Both the position numbers and the translations under genes were made by a program. Of a stretch of DNA of 64,000 bases, positions 27,201-36,244 are shown one piece after another; position 1 is the stretch's first letter; every line of letters begins with the position of its first letter. Source of the stretch: Lentisphaerota bacterium (lineage in GTDB: Bacteria; Verrucomicrobiota; Lentisphaeria; Victivallales; Victivallaceae). The stretch covers positions 1-64,000 of the forward strand of contig JAAEMX010000170.1 in assembly GCA_024225035.1 (NCBI GenBank), written 5' to 3'. The notes under the pieces are model-generated. The model was not told where the DNA came from. It saw only the letters and a list, made by a program, of their open reading frames with translations, and did no database searches.

Positions 27201-27530
27201 CTTTATACCGTTTGCGTAATTCTCTATCCAGTATTTATCTGTGTAATTCTTGTAGCTTTGTGCGTCAGATACTTTTAATATTCTAAGTGCCGTGTCGAGG
27301 CTTTTTTCCGGTTGTCTAAATCTGTTTTTATAAAAATAGCTGTTTTGGTACTTAGTTAATTCAGGGCGTGAAAAGACTTCTTTAAAGATTTTTGAAAATT
27401 CATATTTATCTTTTACAAAAAGGCGTTTACTTCCATCCTGAGGGTCATAGGATTGTACGATTTCTTGGTCTTCGTAAAAATTAGTTCTAAAGCCATTCCG
27501 ATAAAATTTATTTCTTCTGCTAGATGGCAT
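24231..27530 (-). CDS. Giant paralogue 1, unknown function (effector-like)
   Basis: 1099 residues from the ATG giving MPSSRRNKF, chosen because AAGGA lies eight bases upstream and the paralogue has the same arrangement; a TTG 20 codons earlier has no ribosome site. No signal peptide. The first 60 residues are basic and variable; the rest is co-linear with the neighbour, with near-identical blocks such as NANGFIKSSG, KNDVLNILHPYDL, KEKSCSYLGF and the last 50 residues (RLMPVQSREKLDINLSFSYQ). The middle (about 260-460) is rich in small residues with alternating polarity, suggesting beta structure; a helical stretch with TAVDDALAKYW and a conserved Cys-W-K-H motif follows. No known domain is recognised. 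It could be a toxin or effector; this is inference. Confidence 0.75.
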   Translation of the reverse strand: MPSSRRNKFYRNGFRTNFYEDQEIVQSYDPQDGSKRLFVKDKYEFSKIFKEVFSRPELTKYQNSYFYKNRFRQPEKSLDTALRILKVSDAQSYKNYTDKYWIENYANGIKIREQSEEARNHKYSERPYTSTPVWACIIANYLFRRNVLQKYKAEEMMINQIKWQKNMAAGIKAKNINKIIASLESSKNVKSGYGLKLQYDDNDIVNYFMRDGMSIPGNANGFIKSSGWGREFVATADFLQIINPFSYANDLSFGNYVSVSLAATPIAKLGISGKYDKNPASFILQTATPTHSMVGLPQQNYIPSSFWKMQGCKIHKKLAGTFSLGAQATASLSIGASKDNGMISDIFDDYADYDAGAGLFAGAYLHLYAFDGACKYDVENQIFIGEKTAIFGNDLNVPAAQVIKNDVLNILHPYDLNKNRYYEQQKGVFDLFVAPKGLCIQNLKKHKAYLYLLTTDKGYKANVGKIRGKAKAGVAANSSLSCIRGDEKYFSNDIKYSKLGVDATLFDAKANAYIYKRKAYQKNRKARLFLPFKLDDGNSYHQCYYNQDTEILYSKEKSCSYLGFAAKLNVFGSLGLTYDPFNDDLDDDWKDLKERLTEEESFYDNRKSYIQGKTIEKSYHKTQEYYENSLMYTSINTIWREDGTKCEGSCFNVGKSTDITPITLFYEKYFKILALYGDYLRPNLRGTLSQSSPKLSNCMLNRMNYESLKETAKDILESATSEVPEISKELSNRKNKLYGYFKKQNRRSNGDLVLLNYSVKKFKEESANRFYQRRKTITAVDDALAKYWKHVIAFSIADVKGAKGIKIFKELNDRVGLLNTIIDECHTWMNKHSKTNTRYKAVKSLVRSCKISIFYYSGYKIKSGKNNMLFAKKSRNSIEFCLLLECEKLLTLTNALNGMFESMRISRELGLKYILPETEAAHKQYLWGKGDNRLKRIYTGSAHKKHPGIIGLIYDLVEHENIKAVIFETVFDLNHGFVFNPQKGIFYRRQDEHKDFKDIKLPNIKLLEGCSDKTNIGIRLIYRKEDSFENRRYIFQLGTRLMPVQSREKLDINLSFSYQHQQSAFTGISLYSASNPKWQDHDDPQQNKINQYMKTILIS

Positions 27531-27966
27531 TTTACAGTCCTTTCTTTTAAAGAGACTTTGAATTTTGCGAAGCAGGCTCTTGGAGGGCAACAGTGATTTA
27601 GGTGCTGTAACAATCCAGTTGCTTTAAAATTCAATTATTTCTTAAGTCTACACGTTCAGTATGAATTAGGTGCAATTCATTCTCATTACAAAACTTAATT
27701 TCATATATACAGAGGTGTGACTTGAGAGGGTTTAACTACTCCACATAGTATTAGTATGCTAATGGCATGTTTTTGTTCCAAGCTTTTAATAAATTTTCCT
27801 GAAAACAGTTTATTTTTGATATTTTATTTAAAATAAACCTGTTTTTAAATTTGCTTTAAAGGAGTTTTTAAGAGTGATTCTATCGAATTAATGAAGATTG
27901 TGAAGAAACTTACAAGATATTGAAGAGGAGGGGAGTATGGTCGAAATTATGCAGTTCACAAAAGAA
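27531..27966. other. Intergenic between the giant paralogues
   Basis: AT-rich and non-coding. It carries GGAACA-class site B at 27749-27779, about 220 bp from the start codon, implying a 5' UTR of over 200 bases. Confidence 0.5.
27749..27779 (-). promoter_or_regulatory. GGAACA-class promoter, site B (giant paralogue 1)
   Basis: Minus strand GGAACA, 17 bases, TACTAATA. The same geometry as site A and the same core octamer. Confidence 0.65.
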
Positions 27967-27996
27967 ACTCCATGTCGAATTACTTCGGCATGGAGT
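27967..27996 (-). terminator. Terminator of giant paralogue 2
   Basis: ACTCCATG-T-CGAA pairs with TTCG-G-CATGGAGT (one G-T pair), followed on the minus strand by TTCTTTTG. The CTCCATG/CATGGAG core is shared with the terminator of paralogue 1, so the terminators were probably duplicated with the genes. Confidence 0.75.
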
Positions 27997-28020
27997 AACT
28001 GTTAGTGAATAGATATCAAG

Positions 28021-31000
28021 TTATGATATCAGGATGGTTTTCATATATTTATTAATCTCATTCAGTTGAGGATCATCTTGGTCTTGATATTTTTGCGGAT
28101 TTGAGGCGCTGTATAGGGAGATCCCGGTAAAAGCGCTTTGCTCATGCTGATAACTAAAAGATAAGTTAATATCTAACTTTTCTCTTGACTGAACCGGCAT
28201 GAGGCGGGTGCCAAGCTGGAATATATATTTTCTGTTTTCAAAAGAGTCTTCTCTTCTGTAAATCAGCCTTATTCCTACATTATTATCATCTTTGCATTCT
28301 AAAAGTAAATCCTTATTAGGTAATTTAATATCTTTAAATTCCTTTTTACTATCTTTGGGGTAATAGTGTATACCATGCTTGCCTAAATATTTTGGTAATT
28401 TCAATTTGAAAACTGTTTCAAATATCACAGCTTTTACATTTTCATGTTCAACCAAATCATAAATTAGGCCAATGACTCCAGGGTGTTTTTTATGGGCAGA
28501 ACCAGTCCATTTACTACCAATTTTTGCTTGATCTGGCTCCCATAAATACTCTCTATGATCAGCATAACTTCCGGGAAGAATATAGTCTAAACCTAATTTT
28601 GGTGAGACTCTAATAGATTTAAACATTCCATTTAAGCTCTTAAATAATGATAAAAGCTTCTCGTATTCAAGCAAGAGACTGAACTTGATACTCTTCTCGC
28701 TTTTTTTGGCAAAAAGCTTATTTGTTCTTTGTGCGGGTTTTATTTCGTAGCTGGCATAATAGTAAATTGACATTTTGCATGCACGAATAAGGCTTTCAAC
28801 AGCATTGCATCTCAGGTTGGTTGCATGATGTTTTCCCATCCAAATATTACACTCATCAACAATAGTGTTCAGAAGACCTATTCTGGCATTGAGTTCTTTA
28901 AAAATGTCCACTCCCTTAGCATTTCTGACATCGGCTACAGAGAAGGCTTTGACATGTGTCCAATATTTTGCAAGAGCATCATCAACAGCGGTGATGGATT
29001 TTCGTCTTTCATAAAACCGGTTTGCAGAGTCCTTTTTGAATTTTTTAACGGAATATTTGAGCAACACTAAATCTTTATTGCTTTCGGATTGAGGCCTTCT
29101 AATATTACGAAACCTTGAAAAAGATGATAATTTATTTTTTCTATTTGATAATTCCGGAATTCCTCTAGAGGCGATTTGGATTAATTCTATTGCTTTTTCT
29201 TTAAGGTCACTGTAGTCGCCTCGATTTTTCAAGCATCGACTAAGGTGCGGTATGTCCTTTATTAAAGACCCTTTGAGGTTTGTTGCGGCATAGGTTTCAT
29301 AGACCGCAAGTATTCTGAAGTACTTTTCATAGAAAAGAGTAAGTGGAGTAATATCGATTGATTTACCAACATTAAAACATGATCCTTCGCAATGATGGCG
29401 ATCCTTGCGGAAAATAGTATTTATGGAGGTGTACATCAATGAATTTTCATGGTATTCTTTTACTTTATGATGAACCTTTTCTACTTTTTTATTTTCCGCC
29501 ACAGACTTCTTTTTCATGTAGTAAAAGCTAGGTTCTTCTGTAACTTTTTTCTTGAGCAGAAGCCAGTCATCGTCCAGATCATCATGAAATGGGTCATAGA
29601 TCAGGCTTAAGCTGCAAAATTTATTCAATGTTGCAGAGAAACCCAGATAGGAACATGATTTTTCTTTTGTATAAACGATTTCAGTATCTTGATTGTAATA
29701 GCATTGTTCATCAGGGTCTGTGGTTAGTTTGAATGGTAAAAACAATCTGGCTTTTCTATTCTTGTACTGTGCCTTACGTTGATAGAGGAACGCTTCTGCA
29801 TTGGCAGTTATCAAGTTTGCCTCAAATCCAACTTTATTTACTCCGATGCTATCTGAAAGATATGTCCCATCTCCACCAGTGTAGACGGGGTTTGCTGATG
29901 CACTGGCACCAATATCGATATATCCTTTGGCATGTCCTAAATTAGCTTCGTAGCCTTTGTTAGTTGTCAGTAGCATAATATAAGCTTTGCGGTCGACAAA
30001 GTTATGAATTTCCCAGCCTTTCCGGCTCCTGCCGTCAAATAACCCTTTTTGCTGCTGGTAATAGCGGTTTTTATCTAGGTCATAGGGGTGCAGGACATTT
30101 AGGATGTCGTTTTTAAGAGCTTTTTTCATTGGTATACAACCTTTTTGAATGAGGTTGTCAGTCAGTGCACCTCTAAAATAGGCAGCTTGTTCAGCAACAA
30201 ATGTTTTGGTTTCTACGCTGTATTTACAAGAGGCATCAAGTGCTGAAAGATATAAAGCAGAACTTGCACTTACTTGTGCAGCTGCATCATAGCATGCGTT
30301 GTCAAATTCGTCGAATATTGAAGCATCGTTTTTTGAAGGTCCCATAGTGATACCCGCTGTTGCTTCAAAGCCAAGCGAAAATGCTGCTGCAAATTTCTTT
30401 TGTATCTTACAACCGCTCATTTTCCAAAAATATTTTGGTAAGTAATTCCTACGGTTTAACCCCAAAAGGTGATGCCAGGGAAGAGCTACTTGAAGGATAA
30501 ATGTAGCAGGGTTTTTATCATATTTGGCTCCCATAGCTATTTTCAGAGATGGAGATGCTGCGAGACTGACTGTCGCAAGGTTTCCAAGGCTTATGCTGTC
30601 ACTATAGCTTAATGGGTTAATGAGTTTTCCAAAGTCAACTGTACCAACAAGTTCTTTGCCAATGCCGCTGCTTTTTATAAAACCGTTAGCGTTACCGGGT
30701 ATATCCATGCCGTCACGCAAAAAATAGTTTACAATGTCATCATCATTGTAGTTAAAGTACATTCCAAAGCCAGACCTGATGCTTCTGGAACTTTCCAGTT
30801 TTTCTATAATTTTGCTGATATCTTTGGGCTGTTTTGTTCCAGCAGCCATATTTTTCTGCCATTTGATCTGGTAAATCATCATTTCCTCAGCCTTGTAGGC
30901 TTGCAGAAACTTTTTATAGAACAAGTAATTTGCTAGTTGGCATGACCAGATTGGCATTATAGATGTAGTATATTCTCGGTCACTATTACTAAGTCGTTGC

Positions 31001-31287
31001 GATTTGTTTATTTGTTGCTCATCCATTTCTGAGGCTTGTTTCATTGAGAGAATTCGCCTAGCGATATTTTCGTCTTTTCTCCTGTAAAATTCGTGATTTT
31101 TGAATCTTTTTAACTTAGAACTATTCCAGTCAACCGGTTTCTGTACGACAGGTTGGTTTCTTACCAAGAGTGGATTCTGTACATTTTGTGAGCTTGATGA
31201 ATTTCTCGCGCTGACAGAACTATTTGAATTTGAAGGGCTTGAGCCTCGCTGCGGAGTTGATAAATTGAATTGTTGTTGTCGTGGCAT
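28021..31287 (-). CDS. Giant paralogue 2, unknown function (effector-like)
   Basis: 1088 residues from the ATG giving MPRQQQF, preceded by AAAGG with the same spacing as in paralogue 1; an in-frame ATG five codons earlier lacks a site. The first 60 residues are Ser/Asn/Gln-rich and disordered, unlike paralogue 1. From about residue 70 the two align throughout, including the NANGFIKSSG, HPYDL and KEKSCSYLGF blocks, a helical region with TAVDDALAKYW, and a nearly identical C-terminus ending MKTILIS. No signal peptide, membrane helix or known catalytic motif is visible. The conserved core with a variable N-terminus suggests separate targeting of the same activity. Confidence 0.75.
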   Translation of the reverse strand: MPRQQQFNLSTPQRGSSPSNSNSSVSARNSSSSQNVQNPLLVRNQPVVQKPVDWNSSKLKRFKNHEFYRRKDENIARRILSMKQASEMDEQQINKSQRLSNSDREYTTSIMPIWSCQLANYLFYKKFLQAYKAEEMMIYQIKWQKNMAAGTKQPKDISKIIEKLESSRSIRSGFGMYFNYNDDDIVNYFLRDGMDIPGNANGFIKSSGIGKELVGTVDFGKLINPLSYSDSISLGNLATVSLAASPSLKIAMGAKYDKNPATFILQVALPWHHLLGLNRRNYLPKYFWKMSGCKIQKKFAAAFSLGFEATAGITMGPSKNDASIFDEFDNACYDAAAQVSASSALYLSALDASCKYSVETKTFVAEQAAYFRGALTDNLIQKGCIPMKKALKNDILNVLHPYDLDKNRYYQQQKGLFDGRSRKGWEIHNFVDRKAYIMLLTTNKGYEANLGHAKGYIDIGASASANPVYTGGDGTYLSDSIGVNKVGFEANLITANAEAFLYQRKAQYKNRKARLFLPFKLTTDPDEQCYYNQDTEIVYTKEKSCSYLGFSATLNKFCSLSLIYDPFHDDLDDDWLLLKKKVTEEPSFYYMKKKSVAENKKVEKVHHKVKEYHENSLMYTSINTIFRKDRHHCEGSCFNVGKSIDITPLTLFYEKYFRILAVYETYAATNLKGSLIKDIPHLSRCLKNRGDYSDLKEKAIELIQIASRGIPELSNRKNKLSSFSRFRNIRRPQSESNKDLVLLKYSVKKFKKDSANRFYERRKSITAVDDALAKYWTHVKAFSVADVRNAKGVDIFKELNARIGLLNTIVDECNIWMGKHHATNLRCNAVESLIRACKMSIYYYASYEIKPAQRTNKLFAKKSEKSIKFSLLLEYEKLLSLFKSLNGMFKSIRVSPKLGLDYILPGSYADHREYLWEPDQAKIGSKWTGSAHKKHPGVIGLIYDLVEHENVKAVIFETVFKLKLPKYLGKHGIHYYPKDSKKEFKDIKLPNKDLLLECKDDNNVGIRLIYRREDSFENRKYIFQLGTRLMPVQSREKLDINLSFSYQHEQSAFTGISLYSASNPQKYQDQDDPQLNEINKYMKTILIS

Positions 31288-31963
31288 TTTTGGACCTTTC
31301 ATTGCTTAGGGACATATTGGGTAATGTCAATAACACTCTACTATCTGAAAACTGAAGCGAAGGTTTTATGGGGCAGACTTTTTGTGCTACAATCACAAAA
31401 AGTCTCACAAGAAACTCTTTGATACTTCAGTTAGTATAAAAGTTTATGACTACTTCTTATGAAGCCGCCTGGAATGAAGTCTCTCCTGATCATCTGCTAT
31501 GGCTCTAAACCTTTTGTTGTTTAAGCAGGAACATATATTACGTAGCGCTTATTTGGGTAAATCACCCTTGAGGTTTTTTTGTAGCAACATGCTGCTAAGT
31601 GCAAAGGAAGCATTTTTAAATAAAATATTATTTGCTTGATCTGTTATAGCGAGCGTACCGCTTTATAATTCTATTGATGCACTATTTTTTCTATGGATTT
31701 TCGATAAAAAAAATAATGGCTTAAAAAATTATTTAGTCAATTCTTATACGCAATTATAAGATGTTTAATTTAACGAATCACTCTTTATTACTATTAGTCT
31801 GCTAAGTACAAAAAATTGTTCCGCTTTTTTAATAATTTTTATTAAAAATAATAGCTTTTTTTGCGGTAAGTTGTTTGTTGTTAAATTGTAATAAATATTA
31901 GATTTTTGTTAAAGTTTGATTTAGTTAAGTGGGTATTAAATTGTATTACCGAGGGCTGATATT
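31288..31963. other. Long intergenic region
   Basis: 676 bp with no convincing gene; only short, out-of-context ORFs. It contains site C at 31792-31822, about 500 bp from the start of giant paralogue 2, so either a very long leader or an unseen short transcript lies between. Confidence 0.45.
31792..31822 (-). promoter_or_regulatory. GGAACA-class promoter, site C (giant paralogue 2)
   Basis: Minus strand GGAACA, 17 bases, GACTAATA. A conserved match but unusually far from the gene. Confidence 0.55.
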
Positions 31964-32446
31964 TTAATTCCTAAGCATTCTATTCAGGGCATTTTGCTCG
32001 TGTGTCTTTAGTCTTTTCAGTTTTTCATCTGGTAATAATGTCTTACTGCATGAGATTGTAAAATCACTATCAGGAAAAGTTTTACCAAAAATGTATTTTA
32101 CCCGGTCATGGTGAAAGTCAGATGTGACAATAATCATTTTTTCTGGTTGATATTTATCAATTACCGGTTTGGCAAGCAGGGCATCTTCAAATGTATTAGA
32201 ACTTTCAACAAATTCTAAAATATCTTCTTTGGGAATAGAATGGGATATCAGATACTGTGATGCGTAATATGCATGCGGCCTGTCAGAAGTATTAAAATGT
32301 TCCCCAAAGCCGCCTGTCACTAAAATCTTGCAGGTTCTATATCTTTTAAATTGCTCGATTGCCTGGTTACATCTTTCAAGCGCTATAGTCGACAATTTGC
32401 CGTTAGCATCATTGGGTGAACCTAGTACAATTACAATAGTATTCAT
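31964..32446 (-). CDS. DUF218 (YdcF/SanA-like) protein
   Basis: A 160-residue protein of the DUF218 family: IVIVLGSPND at the N-terminus, CNQAIEQFKRY, ILVTGGFGEH, IPKEDILEF then SSNTFEDA, and IIVTSDFHHDRVKYIF. Family members are YdcF (SAM-binding) and SanA (envelope barrier). Here no signal or membrane segment remains if translation begins at MNTIVIVLG, for which GGAG lies about ten bases upstream; the frame is open 32 codons further up without a site. The cytoplasmic form is closer to YdcF. No functional link to its neighbours is visible. Confidence 0.8.
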   Translation of the reverse strand: MNTIVIVLGSPNDANGKLSTIALERCNQAIEQFKRYRTCKILVTGGFGEHFNTSDRPHAYYASQYLISHSIPKEDILEFVESSNTFEDALLAKPVIDKYQPEKMIIVTSDFHHDRVKYIFGKTFPDSDFTISCSKTLLPDEKLKRLKTHEQNALNRMLRN

Positions 32447-32738
32447 GATATGTGTCTCCAAGTTTATACGCATCAGTAAAATAACATCCTGAAAGGATAA
32501 TACAATGGAAAATAATTCCTCAGCGCTAGTCAGCCGTGACAAGTTTCCCTTGATTCTCCTGATTTATGATGGATACTGCAAATTTGTTGACTGAATATTT
32601 GTTTTTTTCAGTATTTAACTGGGCTGAGTCAGAATGGAGCACCAGTAATTTCCCGGCTTATGGCGATCTGATTTGCACACACGTCCTTGGTATGACTTGA
32701 TGTGACTGAGTGCGAATACGACATAAAAACGTGCCAGT

Positions 32739-32778
32739 TTATTTCCGAGTCACATTGCTGTATGTGACTCGGAAATAA
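32739..32778. terminator. 17-bp perfect hairpin after the first FYVE gene
   Basis: TTATTTCCGAGTCACAT (32739-32755) pairs perfectly with ATGTGACTCGGAAATAA (32762-32778) around six bases, ending four bases from the FYVE gene stop. There is no T run on the minus strand, so it may act as an RNA-stabilising stem as well as a terminator. Confidence 0.6.
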
Positions 32779-32781
32779 CTA

Positions 32782-33993
32782 TTAAACCATTTTTGACCAG
32801 TTGCTTTCGCAAGTAGTGCAAATTCTTTGTGTTTTTGTTTTATTTACTGGAACAGTAGTATCGTCAGACTGTAACGCCTCAACTGATCCAAATAATTTTT
32901 GTCGTGAGCATAAACCGCATATCAAAGCACCACAATATCTGCAATGGTGTTTTCGATTGAAAAAGTTAAATTTAGTTTCGCATTTTTGACAGTTGTCTGA
33001 TTCATCATCAGATATCCAAACCCTGGATATCTTCATTTTTTGAGGCTTCAAAGATTGTGTTCCAAAGTTATTGATATTTGAGTTATGTGATCTATAACTT
33101 GAATAATGTGAATATTTAGAAGTGTTGTGGGATTTATTTGAGCCGATTGTTACAGGTTGTGACCTCGGCGGAATAAAAGGCTGCACTGATAAAAAATTTG
33201 AGTCGTTCATTTTTGACTCATTTGAATTGTTGTTGTTATAGAACTGTGTAGACTTTTGGCTATGGAATTTCGATTTGCTGGGAATACCAATCGGGGTGGA
33301 GTGCCTTGAATGATAACCAATATTAGTTGATTCATTATATAGAGGAGTATAGCTGTATACCGCCGAAGAGTTATTCTGGATGAATGTATTGCATATTTGA
33401 GTGAAAGTGCTATGCATAGTGTAATCTTCACTGTCATCTGGATAGAAGGTTAATTTCATGTTATTGCATATTTTATCAAGTAATGCGTTATAGCTGTTTG
33501 GATTAGTTGGTGATGAGATATATGAGGCTTTAATGAAATTACACATAAAAACTATAGCATGTCTTATCTTGGGTCTGAAATGTCCGCTGTGAAAGAAAAA
33601 TGTAGCAGAGCCGTATTTTTCACTTGTACTGGTTTTAGGTATTATTCTACCTGCACAGTCTGTTGATCCTGCAGTGGTTAGTCCAGGGTGCCCTGTGCCG
33701 GCATTTATCCCGCCCATCTTCTTATAAGTATATATTGTATTGTTTGATTTGGACCAGACGAAATCTCCAGTCAGGTATGGATTGACATTCAGACATGAAG
33801 AATTTTTTAACTTCGGTTCAATATATTGTTTTTCAAAAACATCATAATAGTTATTACTTACCCCCATTTTGTAGTTGGAGTCATACATCCTGAAGGCATT
33901 ATTATGAAGGCATCGGGATTGTAATGTTTCTACTGCAAGAAGGTTTTTTGACTGTAGTTGCTTAAATATTTTTAAATATGAGTTCCAGTTCAT
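32782..33993 (-). CDS. FYVE zinc-finger protein 1
   Basis: 403 residues, no signal peptide. Residues 325-403 form a complete FYVE domain with all three phosphoinositide signatures: WISD (WxxD), RKHHCR at 347-352 and RIC near the end. Eight zinc ligands are present (Cys335, 338, 351, 354, 359, 362, 392, 395). FYVE domains bind PI3P on endosomes of eukaryotes, so the protein probably acts inside a host cell. Residues 1-190 form a domain shared with the paralogue (GHPGL, TDCAGRIIPK, FFFHSGHF-x-PK-x-RHA). A Ser/Asn-rich linker (about 230-320) joins them. The start has a weak ribosome site. Expression and secretion are unproven. Confidence 0.88.
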   Translation of the reverse strand: MNWNSYLKIFKQLQSKNLLAVETLQSRCLHNNAFRMYDSNYKMGVSNNYYDVFEKQYIEPKLKNSSCLNVNPYLTGDFVWSKSNNTIYTYKKMGGINAGTGHPGLTTAGSTDCAGRIIPKTSTSEKYGSATFFFHSGHFRPKIRHAIVFMCNFIKASYISSPTNPNSYNALLDKICNNMKLTFYPDDSEDYTMHSTFTQICNTFIQNNSSAVYSYTPLYNESTNIGYHSRHSTPIGIPSKSKFHSQKSTQFYNNNNSNESKMNDSNFLSVQPFIPPRSQPVTIGSNKSHNTSKYSHYSSYRSHNSNINNFGTQSLKPQKMKISRVWISDDESDNCQKCETKFNFFNRKHHCRYCGALICGLCSRQKLFGSVEALQSDDTTVPVNKTKTQRICTTCESNWSKMV

Positions 33994-34507
33994 GTGTCAG
34001 ATTAACTTTCTGTATTTTTTTAGTGAATTATAATTTTGAATTTATAAAATAATTAACATGTAAATTTAGAACACTGCTGGTATCTCTTTGGCGAAATAAC
34101 TGTGCTATTATTAATACGTACTTGGAGAGAGTTAATTGGCAGGTGTGAATAGAGATGAATTGTGATACTCCTTGTGAAAAGTATATAGTTATTCCGTTGT
34201 TATATTTTTATTAACACCTACTTATCTATTTGATAGCAAAGCTTGGGACGTGCAGAAGTATCTTGAGCTTGCGTTCCTCATAGTATAACCCTCTTCCAGT
34301 TTATAAAGACTTGTTTGAAATAGAATAAGTTCGTATTATATAGAATTTTTTAGTGATAAATATTAGATAAAATGTTGGACAAAATTAGTTTATTACTTGA
34401 GGTGTATGCAAATAAATGTTAGATGGAATGTTGTCCATTAACTTTAGTGATGCTGCTATTTAGAGATCGGTTTGGCACCTGTTTGTGACTGGGTAGTCAA
34501 AGAGTAG
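33994..34507. other. Intergenic between the FYVE genes
   Basis: About 510 bp, AT-rich, with no credible ORF. I found no GGAACA-class site here, unlike the upstream regions of most neighbouring effector-like genes. Confidence 0.4.
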
Positions 34508-34538
34508 TCAATTGACCGCATTTATGGCGGTCAATTGA
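34508..34538. terminator. 12-bp perfect hairpin after the second FYVE gene
   Basis: TCAATTGACCGC (34508-34519) pairs with GCGGTCAATTGA (34527-34538), ten bases past the stop. No long T run on the minus strand. Confidence 0.6.
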
Positions 34539-34548
34539 ATTAATAAAT

Positions 34549-35721
34549 TTAATCTAATACAGAGTTTTGCTTGCATTCTGAGCATAGTTTTTGTGGAGAG
34601 GTTACATCTGCTAAGGTGCCGTTGGATTGTAAAGCTTTTGTATTGTTAAAAACTTCTTCAGTGTAGCATGAACTGCATATTAGCTTACCGCAAAAACGGC
34701 AATGGTGCTTCCGGGTGAAAAAGCCGAATTCAGTTCTGCAGAGTTGACATTTTTTCGATACGCTATCCGGTACCCACATTCTGACAGGCAATGGTTTGAC
34801 TATTGAGATAGGTCTCTGCTGCTGTAGTTGAGGTTTTTGATAGCGACTGTAGCTATGACTTGAATAGCTAGATTGTCTGTGACGAGATGGGTTGCCAATT
34901 GAAATTGGTTTTGACCTCGGAATATAAAGCTGCGAGTTGTGGCTCATTTTGGAATCATATAATCCGGTGCTGCTATGTTGACTTGACCTGATTGATTCTT
35001 TACTGCTGCCGTGGATTGTAATTGGCTTGGAGTGTTTTGATCTGTAAGTGTCGATTCCAGATTTAGCACTCAACCTTGTATATGTATAGATTTTATTGGA
35101 CTTGTTAGCAAGAAATGTTCTGCAAATCTGCATGAAAGTACCTTCTTTGATAACATCTCGGCTGTTTTCTGTATAAAATGCTAATATCATTTCATTGCAT
35201 AGGTAGTCCAGTGCGGAATCATCAATGTCTGGGGTGTGCTGAGCTTTTTTGCACGAGCTCTTAATAAACTCGTTGTAAAAAACTGCTGCATGTCTTACTT
35301 TAGGATTAAAATGACCACTATGAAAAAAGAAAGTTGGCCCTTCAAATCTCTCGTCAACAGAAGAATCTTTGGGTATAATTCTTCCTGCGCAATCTGTCAT
35401 GCCTCCCTTTGACAGGCCTGGGTGCCCTGAACCGCCTATGCCTCCCAGTTTTTCATGTGTGGTAATTACGTTATTTGACTTTTCCCATACGAAATCGCCT
35501 GACAGGTGCCAGCTCTTAAGAGTGAAACTTGATTTTACTTTACTGTTTGAGTACTGTTTTTCGAAAACGTTGTAATAGTTGCTTGTTACTGACATTTTGT
35601 CATCGCTGTCATACATTCTGAAAGCGTTATTATATAAACATTGTGACCTTAGAAATTCAGCCTGTAGCAGATTTTTACTGTTAAGTCCTTCGATTATTGA
35701 CGAATATGTATTCCAGTTCAT
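34549..35721 (-). CDS. FYVE zinc-finger protein 2
   Basis: 390 residues, paralogous to the previous gene over its whole length. The FYVE domain is residues 315-390: WVPD, RKHHCR at 337-342, and all eight Cys ligands (325, 328, 341, 344, 349, 352, 380, 383). The last signature reads KLC rather than RVC, so lipid affinity may differ. The N-terminal domain keeps GHPGL, TDCAGRIIPK and FFFHSGHFNPKVRHA. The linker is rich in Ser, His, Gln and Tyr. GAGG seven bases upstream gives a firm start at MNWNTY. Two diverged copies suggest selection for variants of one host-membrane-targeted function. Confidence 0.88.
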   Translation of the reverse strand: MNWNTYSSIIEGLNSKNLLQAEFLRSQCLYNNAFRMYDSDDKMSVTSNYYNVFEKQYSNSKVKSSFTLKSWHLSGDFVWEKSNNVITTHEKLGGIGGSGHPGLSKGGMTDCAGRIIPKDSSVDERFEGPTFFFHSGHFNPKVRHAAVFYNEFIKSSCKKAQHTPDIDDSALDYLCNEMILAFYTENSRDVIKEGTFMQICRTFLANKSNKIYTYTRLSAKSGIDTYRSKHSKPITIHGSSKESIRSSQHSSTGLYDSKMSHNSQLYIPRSKPISIGNPSRHRQSSYSSHSYSRYQKPQLQQQRPISIVKPLPVRMWVPDSVSKKCQLCRTEFGFFTRKHHCRFCGKLICSSCYTEEVFNNTKALQSNGTLADVTSPQKLCSECKQNSVLD

Positions 35722-36189
35722 AATAGCCTCATATTCTTCTCGATTAGAGGTTTTATGGTCAAATGGATGTTGATGACCTGTTTTGCGTAGTACGTTTATA
35801 TGAATTTGATGGGAAATATTTTGAAATTACGAAATAAGGAGACAAGAAATTCCCTTTGACTATAAATTAAGTTCATTCAAGCATAATTTTGCCTTTCAAG
35901 GATTTACTTGAAAATTCTAAGTGTTTACCGTATTGAATTCTGTAATTTATAGACCAATGCAGAATGAAGATGATATAAAACGCTATATATCAAAAAAAAT
36001 CATTATTGCATAGTTTAGCTACCCGTGTTGTGGTATACAGACTGTTTTTATGCGTTATTGTTCCAGGTTGTTTTTAGATAATACTTTATGCGTAAACGTA
36101 AAGTTAAGTGATTTTTGTACTATTGCTTTATAGTATCTGGGAGGATAGGTAACGGTAAGTCGTTATGGTTAATGACATAATTTATATTA
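35722..36189. other. Intergenic upstream of FYVE gene 2
   Basis: Non-coding, AT-rich. It contains the weak GGAACA-class site H at 36034-36064, about 310 bp from the FYVE start codon. Confidence 0.4.
36034..36064 (-). promoter_or_regulatory. GGAACA-class promoter, site H (FYVE gene 2), weak
   Basis: Minus strand TGGAACAA, correct 17-base spacing, then TCTGTATA. The -35 half is perfect and the -10 half is poor. Confidence 0.35.
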
Positions 36190-36222
36190 GCTTCAGAGCT
36201 GCTAAACTTAGCAGACTGAAGC
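36190..36222. terminator. Long hairpin past the dihydropyrimidine-dehydrogenase-like gene
   Basis: GCTTCAG/CTGAAGC encloses CTGCTAA/TTAGCAG with a two-base loop, 14 pairs in all, 23 bp beyond the stop of the minus-strand gene. Few T residues follow. Confidence 0.6.
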
Positions 36223-36244
36223 CAAAAATGATAAAAATTATTAT

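Noticed and set aside
24231-27590. Longer N-terminus for giant paralogue 1 starting at TTG 27590
   Set aside because: No ribosome site there, while the internal ATG has AAGGA at the same distance as in the paralogue.
34408-34422. Repeated AATAAATGTTAG string (also near 51998 and 63336)
   Set aside because: Distances and orientation to genes and to the promoter sites are inconsistent; expected by chance in such AT-rich spacers.
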